Source: a virus. Taken from it: a stretch of 22,451 nucleotides of DNA. Made by a program: the position numbers and the translations under genes. Shown here piece by piece: positions 9,701 through 17,313 of this stretch. The notes below the pieces were generated by a model. The model had not been told where the DNA came from. It saw only the letters and a list, made by a program, of their open reading frames with translations, and searched no databases. The stretch's first letter is position 1. Each line of letters opens with the position of its first letter. The stretch covers positions 1-22,451 of the IMG/VR virus record IMGVR_UViG_3300043544_000240. The stretch is one strand, 5' to 3'.

Positions 9701-12700
9701 ATGTCTAAAGCAGGTTTTTTAATTTCTTCTTGGAGCAACTTAAGAAAATCTTGTCTTGCCTGTCTTAAGTTCTTATCATCTGTTTCTACTATTTCTAATA
9801 TTTTCTGCACTTTAGAAGGCTTGTTTAGTATTGTTATTTGGTTTTGCGCAGATGATTTAATATTTGATAGATGTTTTTCTATTATATTCATAACTCCTAT
9901 TTCTTGTATTAAGGAAATTCTTATGCTATCTAATAAATTAGTTTGTCTTTTAATCTCTGGTATTTCTATTTTTCTCTCTATATCTATTTTCTTGGGAAGG
10001 TCTCTTATTGTATTTTCCCATCTTTCAATAGCCGCCAAAATGCCAGTTCTAAAGGCATTTCCTGCGTTAATGAGTATAGTTCCCAGAGCTCTTGCCCAGT
10101 CCTCAAGATTTTCTACATTCCCGCCTACTATTCCACCTTCTGCATATCCTACTACTCCTAACTTCTTTCCAGTTTCTATCCAAAGCTGTAGAGCTCTTTT
10201 CCTTCTATGAGAAGATAACGGAATAATTGCCTCAGGTCCTTCCTCACCTACAAGAGCAAGATGAGGCTTACTTGTAATGGTTCCAGTAGCATGTCCTCCC
10301 GAGAAAGCGGAGGCAAGTATATAAATCAAATCTCTTTGCGCAGAAATAAGGTCTATTTGTTGCTTAAGCCATTCTGTTAGTTGTCCTGACATTGCCTTCC
10401 CGAAGAATGTATCTATAAAGCCATATATAGGAGCAAATGCAACTTGGAAGAAGTTCCTTACCTCGGATTTAGCTATATCTCCAAGGGTATCAAAGAAGCC
10501 CTTCCCAAATCTCTGAATAAGACTTTGAGGTTTGTCTATACCAAGAGATTCTTGGATGGCAGAGTTCAATCTATCAATAGCAGATGTAAAAGCATTAGTT
10601 AGAGCACTCTGAAAATCACTAACAATCCCTTTAAACGTTTGGCTCAAATAAAGAAGGAATTGTTTATAATATTTACTAAGGTCTAATCCGCCTTTACCTG
10701 TAAGAAGTCTTGCTATATCACCGCCAAGACTGTATGCAAAAGAATTAAGCAAATTAACTATTCCTTCACCTATTTTATTAATATCGTCATATAACTTCTT
10801 CGCTCCTGCGCTTAGTCCTTCCCTATAAGCGTTTATAAATTCAGAACCCCAATATTCTAAATTAGAAAGAGGCCCCTTTTCTGCTGGAGAATGGCCACCG
10901 CCAAAATATTTAAATAGTTCCTCTGCAATATCCATTGCAATCTTTCTTGCACGGGTAGCTCCTATTTTCATGCCTTCTGCATAAGAATCCATGAAATCTT
11001 CGCCAGCGTTCTTTGCTAATTCAGAAAATTGTTTAAACGTATCTTGCATGTCTTTTAGGAATTCCGAAGAACCTTTAGAGGCATTTTGAAATGCTTTATT
11101 TATACCCATTATCTCAGGAAGAATAAGGGCTAAGGCGGTAATAAAAGCTACTACGGCCAGTGCTACAGGTCCTAAAGTGACACCAAATATAGTTATTCCC
11201 GCAGCTGCACCTGTTGCCGCAGCTTGAAGTGAGGTAAATATTCCTTTGAGAATTACAAAAGCTCTTAGAACACTTGCTACAAGAAAAAGAGCAGAACCTG
11301 CAATTACAGCTACTTTTGCTATGATAAAAAGATAACTAATTATGTCCCCACTTACATTTTTAAAAATCATACCGAAAACTCTATAGGATGTTGCAAGGTC
11401 TCTTAGCCAATTAAAGAAGGGAATAAGAGCTCCTGCAGCACCAATAATTATCTGATTTACAAATCCTTGCCATGCATTACGCATATCTTTTAGCGCTTCC
11501 ATTAATTTTAGAGCATTTGCTTGGTCTTCATCACTGAATACTAAACCAAACATTTTAGCTTTATTTAATCGTTCTGTAATTTTTTCAATATCTTCAGCCA
11601 TAAATAAGGCAAGTCTTGTATTCTCACGGCCGAATATCTTTGTTAAATATGCGCTAATTTGGGCTGAAGAAACACCTGCCTCTCTCAGGGCATGTATACG
11701 GGCAATAAGCTGTCCTAAAATATTTTCAAAGGGTAGCATCATCCCTGAGCTATCTAATATTTGTATACCTAATTCTTGAAGAGCCCTTACACCTACCCCA
11801 CTACCATGAGCTGCATCGTAAATTTTACGAGAGAGAACTGCAAGTGAAGTTGCAAAATGGTCTATACTTTCGTTGGAATAATCAAGAGCTATTCTTAAAG
11901 CTTGAATGTTTTGCGTAGACATTCCTAATCTTTCTGAAAACCATTGGGTCTGTAGAGCGTATTCAGCTACATTACTAAATGCTCTTTCAATTCCCTCAGA
12001 AATCGGTCTGAAAGCAAACATTAAAGAAAGACCAGTCCACGTTAGATTGCGGAAGATATAGTTAAGGTCTCTGGTCTGGCTTATAAAATCTTTGACAGGG
12101 TTCGGAATTGTTTTAGGAATTGCTTCTGACTCAAGAGCTTCTTTTAATCCTAATAGTTTATTCTTTGTATTTTCAATTTCCTGTTGTAACTCTTCATGGG
12201 TTAAGGAATAGTCCTTGAGAAAATTTCCAGCACTGTATAATTCCGTGCCATATGTTCGTATAGCATGCACTGCTTTTTTAGTAAATTCGGGGCTACGTGC
12301 CATCTGTTCCCCAACAGCTTCAACTCTTTCACCTAATTCTCTCAGGTTATTTAGGGCTAATTCTATATTCTCTCTTGATGATAATTGGGACAGCGTAGTA
12401 TCTATATTTTGATATAATTCCATTATCTGTTGTTTCAAATTACCTGTTAGAGGCCTGAACAGAGCACCCATATTCTCCAGTTTTTTGAAGTTTTCTAACA
12501 CAGCCTCTTGAGGAAGACCTAACCTCTGACTTATTTCTTGGAATATTTTTTCCCCTCTATAGCCTACTTTAAGAGCTCTGTAATATTCATTTTGTATCTG
12601 AGCAAGTCTTTCTATTTCACTTAGATTATCTTTAATACTACTTGTTGCCTGTGCAGTATCCTGAGCTGATTTTGAGGCTCCCAGCATAGAACTCGCTACA

Positions 12701-13992
12701 CCTTCCGCTTGCTCCCTTGCTGCAACTAACTGCTCTACAAACTCAGCATAACTTTCTTTAGATATTTCCGGGACCAGTTCCACAGACTGTTGAATAGGAA
12801 CAATCTGTTGTAGAGTAGGTTGAATAGGGACAATATGTCGTGGGACAGGTTCTACTGGGACAAGTGCTCTTCTTTGAGGGAGAGCTCCTAAATAAGCTTC
12901 TGAAATGGCTCTATATTGGGGGAGAAAACGCTCTTTCTGAGAAGAAATATATTGATATAAGTTCTGAAGCTGGGTTAATAAATCTTCAGGTATAAGTCCA
13001 CGGAATGTAGCTCCAAGATACTTACTTATATTAAGTCTTAATTGCTCAATTTGACTAATAAATTTATCATAAATATTGAATACTTGTCTTACTTCTTCCT
13101 CGGTTTGAGGCGTCCCAGCTAACCCGCCTTCAGCTATCGGTTTTTCTAAAAGGCTACTAAATTCCTCAAGTGCTTTTTGATAGGTTACATTTACATTTTG
13201 AATTGTATTTTGTATATCTTGAATATATTGAGGAATAGTTTTATTTAATAAGGCTTCTCGATATTGTTTAAGAGCATCTATTCGCTCCTTAACAAATGGA
13301 GTTATTTCTTTAACAAATTGTTGATACTCAGGACTCTCAGTATGTAGACTTTCTAAACTTGCAGTAAGCCCCCCAAATTTCTCTACTGCACTCTGTGCTA
13401 ACTTATCGGCTTCTCTATAAAATTTAAATATGAGTGCTCTTTGCTTTACAGTTTCTTTTAACCCCTTAAACGTTTGAGAAAGCTCAGGAGTAAGATTAGA
13501 AAGTTGCCCCTTATATTGCTGGGCAAATTGAACAAGCTCCTGAACAGACTTTTGTAAATTTTCTTTTGCTTGTTCTCTTAAGTATCGTATTGAGCCATAT
13601 TCAGATACTAAATGAGCTAAATCTTCGCCAATTAATCCTGATGTCTCACTTCCTGTAATTGATTTATATAACTCATTGAGCTGTTGCGCTAATTTAGAAG
13701 TCTCTGCAATTCTTATCTCTCGTAATTTCTTAATATATCCTACATATTCTCTACCAAGCTCTCCAGCCTTGAGCTCTTTTTCTACCTCTTCTAAAGGCAT
13801 TAAGCCTCTTCTTCTAAGAGTAGAGGCGGAGGGGGTTTCTTTTGATTTAAAACTAAATACGCTCTCCTGTTGGCGGGCAACTTCCTGAAGTTCTTTAATA
13901 CTTTTCTTTGCTTCCTCAACAGTCCTTTTTATCTCAGGAGTTGCCCTATTAATAACATCTATAATTATTTGGAGCCTATATTCTCCTGCCAT
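6715..13992 (-). CDS. Tail tape measure protein, very long (2425 residues)
   Basis: This protein sets tail length and travels inside the tail tube. It is the largest gene here, and its position after the chaperone pair and before Dit is diagnostic. Residues 1-650 are charged and helical, with long predicted coiled coils broken by proline-rich decapeptide repeats near 371-401. Hydrophobic stretches near 880-965 (IAKVAVIAGSALFLVA and on) and near 2137-2300 are typical tape measure membrane-active segments. Two family motifs are visible: GGGHSPAEKGPLSN near residue 1037 and LALVGEEGPEAIIPLS near 1252. I see no lytic transglycosylase or peptidase motif. The start follows AGGAGGGGG by two bases and lies nine bases after the 64-codon chaperone frame. 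At the roughly 0.15 nm per residue known for siphophages, it predicts a tail near 360 nm. Confidence 0.95.
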   Translation of the reverse strand: MAGEYRLQIIIDVINRATPEIKRTVEEAKKSIKELQEVARQQESVFSFKSKETPSASTLRRRGLMPLEEVEKELKAGELGREYVGYIKKLREIRIAETSKLAQQLNELYKSITGSETSGLIGEDLAHLVSEYGSIRYLREQAKENLQKSVQELVQFAQQYKGQLSNLTPELSQTFKGLKETVKQRALIFKFYREADKLAQSAVEKFGGLTASLESLHTESPEYQQFVKEITPFVKERIDALKQYREALLNKTIPQYIQDIQNTIQNVNVTYQKALEEFSSLLEKPIAEGGLAGTPQTEEEVRQVFNIYDKFISQIEQLRLNISKYLGATFRGLIPEDLLTQLQNLYQYISSQKERFLPQYRAISEAYLGALPQRRALVPVEPVPRHIVPIQPTLQQIVPIQQSVELVPEISKESYAEFVEQLVAAREQAEGVASSMLGASKSAQDTAQATSSIKDNLSEIERLAQIQNEYYRALKVGYRGEKIFQEISQRLGLPQEAVLENFKKLENMGALFRPLTGNLKQQIMELYQNIDTTLSQLSSRENIELALNNLRELGERVEAVGEQMARSPEFTKKAVHAIRTYGTELYSAGNFLKDYSLTHEELQQEIENTKNKLLGLKEALESEAIPKTIPNPVKDFISQTRDLNYIFRNLTWTGLSLMFAFRPISEGIERAFSNVAEYALQTQWFSERLGMSTQNIQALRIALDYSNESIDHFATSLAVLSRKIYDAAHGSGVGVRALQELGIQILDSSGMMLPFENILGQLIARIHALREAGVSSAQISAYLTKIFGRENTRLALFMAEDIEKITERLNKAKMFGLVFSDEDQANALKLMEALKDMRNAWQGFVNQIIIGAAGALIPFFNWLRDLATSYRVFGMIFKNVSGDIISYLFIIAKVAVIAGSALFLVASVLRAFVILKGIFTSLQAAATGAAAGITIFGVTLGPVALAVVAFITALALILPEIMGINKAFQNASKGSSEFLKDMQDTFKQFSELAKNAGEDFMDSYAEGMKIGATRARKIAMDIAEELFKYFGGGHSPAEKGPLSNLEYWGSEFINAYREGLSAGAKKLYDDINKIGEGIVNLLNSFAYSLGGDIARLLTGKGGLDLSKYYKQFLLYLSQTFKGIVSDFQSALTNAFTSAIDRLNSAIQESLGIDKPQSLIQRFGKGFFDTLGDIAKSEVRNFFQVAFAPIYGFIDTFFGKAMSGQLTEWLKQQIDLISAQRDLIYILASAFSGGHATGTITSKPHLALVGEEGPEAIIPLSSHRRKRALQLWIETGKKLGVVGYAEGGIVGGNVENLEDWARALGTILINAGNAFRTGILAAIERWENTIRDLPKKIDIERKIEIPEIKRQTNLLDSIRISLIQEIGVMNIIEKHLSNIKSSAQNQITILNKPSKVQKILEIVETDDKNLRQARQDFLKLLQEEIKKPALDINWSLLRSSQYVSFSNLGSLLKEGEEGQEALKKFLIEFENIIKSWRGGKLTAQELPGFELIMKQKGLTELKDFLMNYGAKQQLYDKLMSAFENYHKGVMTANQLWNTIKSYFSGKTDNKNKISGEHALGEAVMALAGQDALSKINRTMEIANKYLPQIQNTLEQRVKEEQKKESSPKLGSGKISSKTELKLLPEFVDSFLRVMFSPLAEIKSAKGFIANLTKYFQIGSTETLNYNNLNKQIDDLINDIEKAEKDFQEGSISTKEYIEKMQKYSASISKLLAKNSDISKAIDEYIKQYQKAKDLSIQIQQALEMIKSGTVPENLKNILGAPEISEETRTQIMNLLSKWQESGGSAEVLQELENVLSNLINGLDATAEIYYQGIEKLNNKLDNLIETQNKINQVANKWLVDAKNTLIQAMSDWAQGDFKGAAIGIADYFRKAFQEGLVDTFMANFKNNIENMAKSFSNIALWLLGGRKEKTPWEDINNIWNNIKPMIDKGLLQPISNFALKMLNFWIKGTQENEAFQALLDPKNWEATANTMGNEITKALAGEKIANIAFPEEGYIGKVVGGLVSMAKGISDIMGQIVGPEKIQGIINGFKLLFKVLGSGTDNIINSVRLLLDPTKKLDDVANGLSKTLGINAKEIKDFFSQKIITLFPGTSLKKEISIESIREGLASMFDKVKGVWDKFFKETPIGKAAAQVGGFIKAGTIDLIGGLMGGPIGSFIGGLISQGLVAVLGEFAGMFQDVYEGFLKDFIQIGKSILKPIIIPILQFLANILKIFMDVLKPFVPLFKVLAEIIGMVITLIGKVFLAYWNTVLKPVIFAFTKALAFVIKMIGYLLKPLDWLLGGIGQKLIDAADAMSQAADEMYQSTGEAKPVEEEKKKDQPISITNLTGNALEGFKQLLAPLNSLNLLPSYFEQMTSYLKEIRDAVVGINPTPTTVSGVATNEVSKEITINNLNIYVDQVADIDINKIVDQVIYQVGVKVKNVSYAKGG
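12790..12879 (-). repeat. Three degenerate 30-bp tandem repeats inside the tape measure gene
   Basis: Three head-to-tail units begin at 12790, 12820 and 12850. The first two share ttgaatagg-acaat-tgt on the plus strand; the third keeps only tgggaca and the tail. In the tape measure protein they encode decapeptides ending in VPVE, IVPIQ and IVPIQ, rich in Pro, Val, Ile and Gln (near residues 371-401). The period is exactly ten codons, so the frame is kept. The segment probably forms a flexible linker between coiled-coil blocks. Confidence 0.65.
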
Positions 13993-14001
13993 TGCCCCCT
14001 C

Positions 14002-14196
14002 CTATCTGAATAATAATAGCCAAGCGGGGCATACAAAACCCCCATCCTTGGAAAGCTCCTTTGCCTGCTCAGAGTCATTCTCTATGCCCCGCATCATTAT
14101 TTCAAAATTCAGCGCAAATTCTAATAGACCAAGCTCTAATATTTCAGAGGGAAGCTTATGATATCGCCTCGCCATCTGGTCTATTAGAAGCGGCAT
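14002..14196 (-). CDS. Tail assembly chaperone, second frame (GT-type extension)
   Basis: A 64-codon frame overlapping the end of the upstream chaperone gene and shifted +1 to it. The sequence (RRYHKLPSEILELGLLEFAL, then a short acidic helix) has the y-lPseil-l pattern typical of the second half of siphophage tail chaperones (lambda T region, or its equivalent in Gram-positive phages). These C-terminal extensions bind the tape measure protein and recruit tail tube subunits. The frame could be made as a fusion by frameshifting, giving about 196 residues. It could also be translated alone from the ATG at 14196, which has GAGGAG four bases ahead. It ends nine bases before the tape measure start. 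The chaperone role is well supported by position; the mode of expression is open. Confidence 0.72.
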   Translation of the reverse strand: MPLLIDQMARRYHKLPSEILELGLLEFALNFEIMMRGIENDSEQAKELSKDGGFVCPAWLLLFR

Positions 14197-14593
14197 TTCG
14201 CTCCTCAGGAAAGGGAGCGTATTCTAACTTCTCCTCTTGTGTAGTTGGTAGACCACTGAACTTCATTATCTCGTTAAATAATTCTGTGCTGTCCTGTTCC
14301 GTTAGTTCGTATATTGATAGTTCTTCATCACTGCATTCCTCAGGAGACTTTTTAACTATCTTGGGCTCTATAACTCCTTGTATGATTATTTCATCCATGT
14401 AGTCTACAATTTTGTCATATCCTACATTTTGAACTATAGTTTCAGGATTACTATCTTCAAATACTCCAATAGGTAAATACGATGCTTTTACTACATCTCT
14501 TACTCTGACTTTTCTTATTACAAAAGAATATCCCGAGGAAAGCACAACTTCTTTTCTTAGTTGTTTCCTATACTCAGAAGGTTTAACAGCCAT
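14156..14593 (-). CDS. Tail assembly chaperone, first frame (G-type)
   Basis: A 145-residue acidic protein in the position of lambda gpG, between tail tube and tape measure. It shows the usual pattern of this family: an N-terminal PSEYRKQLRKEVVLSSGYSF, then IRKVRVRDV, a segment ending in IIQGVIEPKIV, and a late EQDSTELFNEIMKFSGL helix before a low-complexity tail. The chaperone binds the tape measure protein during tail assembly and is not part of the virion in characterised phages. The last 14 codons overlap the second chaperone frame. The start is an ATG behind GTGAGGTGA, 13 bases after the tail tube stop. If frameshifting occurs at CCC (residue Pro127), a minority product near 196 residues is predicted, as in most long-tailed phages. 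Confidence 0.82.
   Translation of the reverse strand: MAVKPSEYRKQLRKEVVLSSGYSFVIRKVRVRDVVKASYLPIGVFEDSNPETIVQNVGYDKIVDYMDEIIIQGVIEPKIVKKSPEECSDEELSIYELTEQDSTELFNEIMKFSGLPTTQEEKLEYAPFPEERNAASNRPDGEAIS
14208..14215 (-). promoter_or_regulatory. Candidate +1 programmed frameshift site CCCTTTCC
   Basis: In the upstream chaperone frame this reads CCC TTT CC. A +1 slip of the Pro tRNA (CCC to CCT) or of the Phe tRNA (TTT to TTC) keeps pairing and enters the 64-codon frame. The +1 frame is only open after a TAG at 14226-14224, and the zero frame stops at 14158-14156, so any shift must lie in this roughly 70-base stretch. No XXXYYYZ -1 heptamer would reach the correct frame. A -2 shift would also work geometrically. 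Confidence 0.45.
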
Positions 14594-14606
14594 CTAATCA
14601 CCTCAC

Positions 14607-15623
14607 TTATGATTGCTTACTTACAACTATCATTAATTCGTCATTAGAACTGGTCCCTTGATATGCGGTAAAATTCATCGTAAAATTAAGAGGATTAGGA
14701 CCAGATACATTTGGTGTTTCACCTGTTATTGCTATTTTAGGGAGAGTTATAGAAGCTTTGAACACATTAGTTTGAATAAAGGAAGCTGCTGTTTCAATTG
14801 ACAGAGCAATAGTAGAAGCGCTTAAAAATTTCTCATACCATTTTGTGTTTTCAAACATAAGCTCAAGTCTTCCTGTAACTTCTCTTCTTCCCTCGGGCAA
14901 ATCAGTTACCACAGCTACTAACTTATTAGGCGTTATATCTGAAGTAGTAATATTCATTACGTTATTAAAGTATCTATCAGTTATGAGATTATGGTTAATT
15001 GTAATTTCAAAGCTCCTAACTTTCACGGCTACTGCTGTCCCATCATTTAACGTAATATTTGAAAACCAAAATTTAGTAACACCTAAAGAAGGAATGGTTA
15101 TAGTCTGAGAGGTAGTAGAAAGCTCTTCCCTCTGCCCCTGAATACTTACTCTTAATCTCACTATACCATTTTCTTCACCTGTTATTGTAAACTGGTTAAC
15201 TTTACAGCCAGAGTAATAGAAATAGTTTCTTTGACTACTCGCATTAGATGTATTTCTGTCTACCAAAAAGCTTAGAGAAGGGAGAGTATCTGCGAGAGTC
15301 CATGTAACAGTATTATTACTTGTATTAACACTTACATTCCCCATACAGGCTTTCATTAAAATTACAAAGGGGTCAGTAGTAGATATAGCAGGTATAAAAA
15401 AGGGTAATTCAATATCTCCAGAAACAGACATACGAGCTGGAGGTTCGTAGTCATATAATCTGCTTCTTGTGGCTGGTATTATCTCTACTCTTGCAGTTTC
15501 TAATGCTGCTCTAATACTCTCCGAAATAAAGGGTAAAGAAGCAGTAATAGAAGTTGGTCTTGTCCCAAAACTTGCTTCTTCTGCCCAAGCAATTTTAGCT
15601 AAACTACCTAATGGAACTGGCAT
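14607..15623 (-). CDS. Major tail tube protein
   Basis: A 338-residue, nearly all-beta protein. The N-terminus, GSLAKIAWAEEASFGTRPT, is the classic opening of Gram-positive-type phage tail tube proteins, in which a short strand is followed by an e-tfGt motif. Later strands include RMSVSGDIELPF, QFTITGEENGIVRLRVSIQG, FEITINHNL and EVTGRLELMF, the beta-sandwich pattern of tube hexamers; the second half repeats the pattern, consistent with the larger, two-part tube proteins. It would stack in hexameric rings around the tape measure to form the DNA conduit. The gene precedes the chaperone pair, the standard place for a tube gene. The start is an ATG with AAGGAGGGGA about eight bases ahead, lying in the end of the 60-residue gene. 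No sheath gene accompanies it, which indicates a non-contractile tail. Confidence 0.85.
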   Translation of the reverse strand: MPVPLGSLAKIAWAEEASFGTRPTSITASLPFISESIRAALETARVEIIPATRSRLYDYEPPARMSVSGDIELPFFIPAISTTDPFVILMKACMGNVSVNTSNNTVTWTLADTLPSLSFLVDRNTSNASSQRNYFYYSGCKVNQFTITGEENGIVRLRVSIQGQREELSTTSQTITIPSLGVTKFWFSNITLNDGTAVAVKVRSFEITINHNLITDRYFNNVMNITTSDITPNKLVAVVTDLPEGRREVTGRLELMFENTKWYEKFLSASTIALSIETAASFIQTNVFKASITLPKIAITGETPNVSGPNPLNFTMNFTAYQGTSSNDELMIVVSKQS

Positions 15624-15627
15624 TTAT

Positions 15628-15810
15628 TTATTCCCCTCCTTCATTCTTCAAAAATTTGGATTTAGTTTCTACTTTTTCAAAAAACGGATTGTTTAACAAA
15701 TCATTTCCTATATCATCTGGAACATCTTTCTCTTCTCCCGGGCTAAAATATATACTAAAATCTCCTTTCCAAACTGTCATAGGATATTCCCCTTTATATC
15801 TAACTTTCAT
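15628..15810 (-). CDS. Small neck/tail protein of unknown function (60 residues)
   Basis: I cannot name this protein. It has an N-terminal beta-hairpin rich in aromatic residues, then FSPGEEKDVPDDIGNDLL and an acidic-basic tail with FEKVETKSK. Small proteins of this form, with a pG...vPd...-Ll pattern, are common between neck and tail tube genes in siphophages and are usually left hypothetical. The gene starts four bases after the tail terminator stop, behind AGGAGGTAA, and ends four bases before the tail tube start. Tight packing between two structural genes argues that it is real and likely a minor structural or assembly factor. It shares a motif with the 54-residue protein at 17310-17474. 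Confidence 0.65.
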   Translation of the reverse strand: MKVRYKGEYPMTVWKGDFSIYFSPGEEKDVPDDIGNDLLNNPFFEKVETKSKFLKNEGGE

Positions 15811-15814
15811 TCAT

Positions 15815-16294
15815 TTACCTCCTCTCTATAGCTGGAAATTGTATTTCTGCTACGTGAACTAAAAAATTGCTAAACATAATAACCGAAATATCTGTAATAG
15901 ATGGTGGCTCATTATAGAACCAAGGTGTAGCTGGGTCCTCAGTCCAGTTTGTCTCTAAAAGCTTCCTTAAAGCAGAACAGACGTTTTCAAGAAGCAAATT
16001 AAACTCTATCTCTGAGGCTCCCTCATCATCTAATCCGTAAAATCCACGTATTACAAATAGATGTCTTCTAAATACTATGAAACTCCCACGGAGCTCCTCC
16101 TTAACAGACTTTCTTGATATCTCCCACCCATTTATCTTAATTATTTGTTTATTTTGATATGTAAGAGGAACTCCATAAAGAGATTTAAAGACATCTTCTC
16201 TATTTGTCCATCTACTATACTTGTGGACTACCCCTATACCATCAACTGAATTAATGGTGTTGTATATCTGATTAAGTATTTCTAAATACGCCAT
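15815..16294 (-). CDS. Tail terminator / tail completion protein
   Basis: A 159-residue protein with the layout of siphophage tail terminators (lambda gpU and equivalents): an N-terminal helix (LEILNQIYNTINSVDGI), a central beta-sheet with RGSFIVFRRHLFVIRGFYGLDD, a long helix (EIEFNLLLENVCSALRKLL), and a last strand, LVHVAEIQFPAIE. Proteins of this type form a hexameric ring that stops tail-tube growth and docks to the head. It lies between the gp10-like protein and the tail tube, as expected. The start ATG overlaps the upstream gene by 23 bases and has GAGGGG ahead. The last codons, AGG AGG TAA, form the ribosome binding site of the next gene. Similarity is at the pattern level, so the assignment is probable rather than certain. 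Confidence 0.72.
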   Translation of the reverse strand: MAYLEILNQIYNTINSVDGIGVVHKYSRWTNREDVFKSLYGVPLTYQNKQIIKINGWEISRKSVKEELRGSFIVFRRHLFVIRGFYGLDDEGASEIEFNLLLENVCSALRKLLETNWTEDPATPWFYNEPPSITDISVIMFSNFLVHVAEIQFPAIERR

Positions 16295-16742
16295 CTATTA
16301 TCCCCTCACAATTTTTAGCAAGATACTCAGCAGTATTCCTAAAATGATAGTATGCTATATTCCCTTTTTTAAGAATTCCTGTCTGAACACGCTTGGCAAG
16401 ACTATAAGCATCTTTGCCTCTTAAACCGTATTTAAGCTCTGCCCATCTTCTTAGAACCTCAAGGGGGACGTAATGAGGCGGTCCCCCCATCTCAACTATC
16501 ATTGGGTAATAGTATGCTTTCTTAATCTTGTTAGGGTCAGAATAAATCTCAGTATGAATGATATTCTCTTCTACACTTGTCTGCCATGTTATACTTCTTA
16601 ACATATCGCCTGTTACGTATGGGATATGTTCAAGAAGATACGTTATTCCTTCCGTTCTCAAGGTTTCCGCAGACTTTAATATTTTAAGTTCTATATCTCT
16701 TGCTAAAGACTCATCTATTTTGATTTCTACTTTAAATTCCAT
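16272..16742 (-). CDS. HK97 gp10-like neck / head-tail connector protein
   Basis: A 156-residue protein matching the HK97 gp10 family: an N-terminal helix (LARDIELKILKSAETLRTEG), the hallmark PYVTGDMLRSITW loop, a beta-hairpin, then YYYPMIVEMGGPPHYVPLEVLRRWAEL, where the vE.G..ph and w-residues are typical, and a closing AYYHFRNTAEYL helix. Members act at the head-tail joint, near the tail terminator. The start overlaps the adaptor gene by 11 bases, and the stop lies 23 bases inside the next gene, so translation is probably coupled. The family call is strong; the exact place in the neck is inferred from gene order. Confidence 0.85.
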   Translation of the reverse strand: MEFKVEIKIDESLARDIELKILKSAETLRTEGITYLLEHIPYVTGDMLRSITWQTSVEENIIHTEIYSDPNKIKKAYYYPMIVEMGGPPHYVPLEVLRRWAELKYGLRGKDAYSLAKRVQTGILKKGNIAYYHFRNTAEYLAKNCEGIIDGVFRNT

Positions 16743-17313
16743 AGCGCCACTCTCCTAATGTTTTGTAGTAAAGAGCCAGTATCTTGTCTGCTCTCTCTGA
16801 ATAGATTCTTGATTTATCCCTATAATTGACTACATCTACAGTCATGGTCGGGTCTGAAGATTGTGCATAATAAGTAGCTATCTCCTCAAGACCTAAATAT
16901 GCTGCATAAATTCCTATTAAGTAATTATGTCTCTCCGTAAGAGGGAACGTATCGGAAGGAGTTGTAGAATATCTTACCCATAAATTAACAGTTGCGTCAG
17001 GAGCTATCTGATAGCCGTAGAGTGATAAGTATGCTCTTATATATCTTATCCCACCCATTATTACAATATTCCAGCTGTATTTCCTACCGTAGCTATCCCA
17101 TATGCTTTCTATAAACGAGACCCCATCAACCCAACCTGATGGGAGACTAAACGCTAATACGCTTGGCACATACGTAAGCTGTTCTATTTTAAAAAGAGGG
17201 TAGTCCACAAGCACCCGCTCAGTTGCAAGAGTTATTAGGTTCTGTTTCTGAGTATCTGTTAAGACCCCTGCTATATCTTGTAGAATATCATTTAGAATAT
17301 CTAAAGAGTTCAT
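16732..17313 (-). CDS. Head-tail adaptor protein (gp6-like)
   Basis: A 193-residue protein in the place of the HK97 gp6 adaptor, which forms a ring below the portal. The N-terminal helices (LDILNDILQDIAG, DTQKQNLITLATERV) and C-terminal helical part (RHNYLIGIYAAYLGLEEIATYYA, DKSRIYSERADKILALYYK) fit the helical-bundle adaptor plan, but a beta-rich insert at about residues 45-125 (AFSLPSGWVDGVSFIESIW and on) makes it longer than the compact HK97 member. Adaptors with such a beta insert occur in other siphophages. The ATG overlaps the stop of the 54-residue gene as ATGA. The assignment rests on fold pattern and gene order together. Confidence 0.68.
   Translation of the reverse strand: MNSLDILNDILQDIAGVLTDTQKQNLITLATERVLVDYPLFKIEQLTYVPSVLAFSLPSGWVDGVSFIESIWDSYGRKYSWNIVIMGGIRYIRAYLSLYGYQIAPDATVNLWVRYSTTPSDTFPLTERHNYLIGIYAAYLGLEEIATYYAQSSDPTMTVDVVNYRDKSRIYSERADKILALYYKTLGEWRYGI

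Noticed and set aside
9701-10210. 169-codon plus-strand open frame opposite the tape measure gene
   Set aside because: Antisense shadow. The composition is Ser/Phe/Leu/Ile-rich, as the complement of a Lys/Glu-rich helical gene would give, and it has no gene neighbours on that strand.
14156-14226. Standard -1 slippery heptamer for the chaperone pair
   Set aside because: The second frame is +1 (equivalent to -2) relative to the first, so a -1 slip would not enter it.
14061-14402. 113-codon plus-strand open frame across the chaperone pair
   Set aside because: It overlaps two supported genes and has no known motif. Conservation of the chaperone frames explains the open reading frame.
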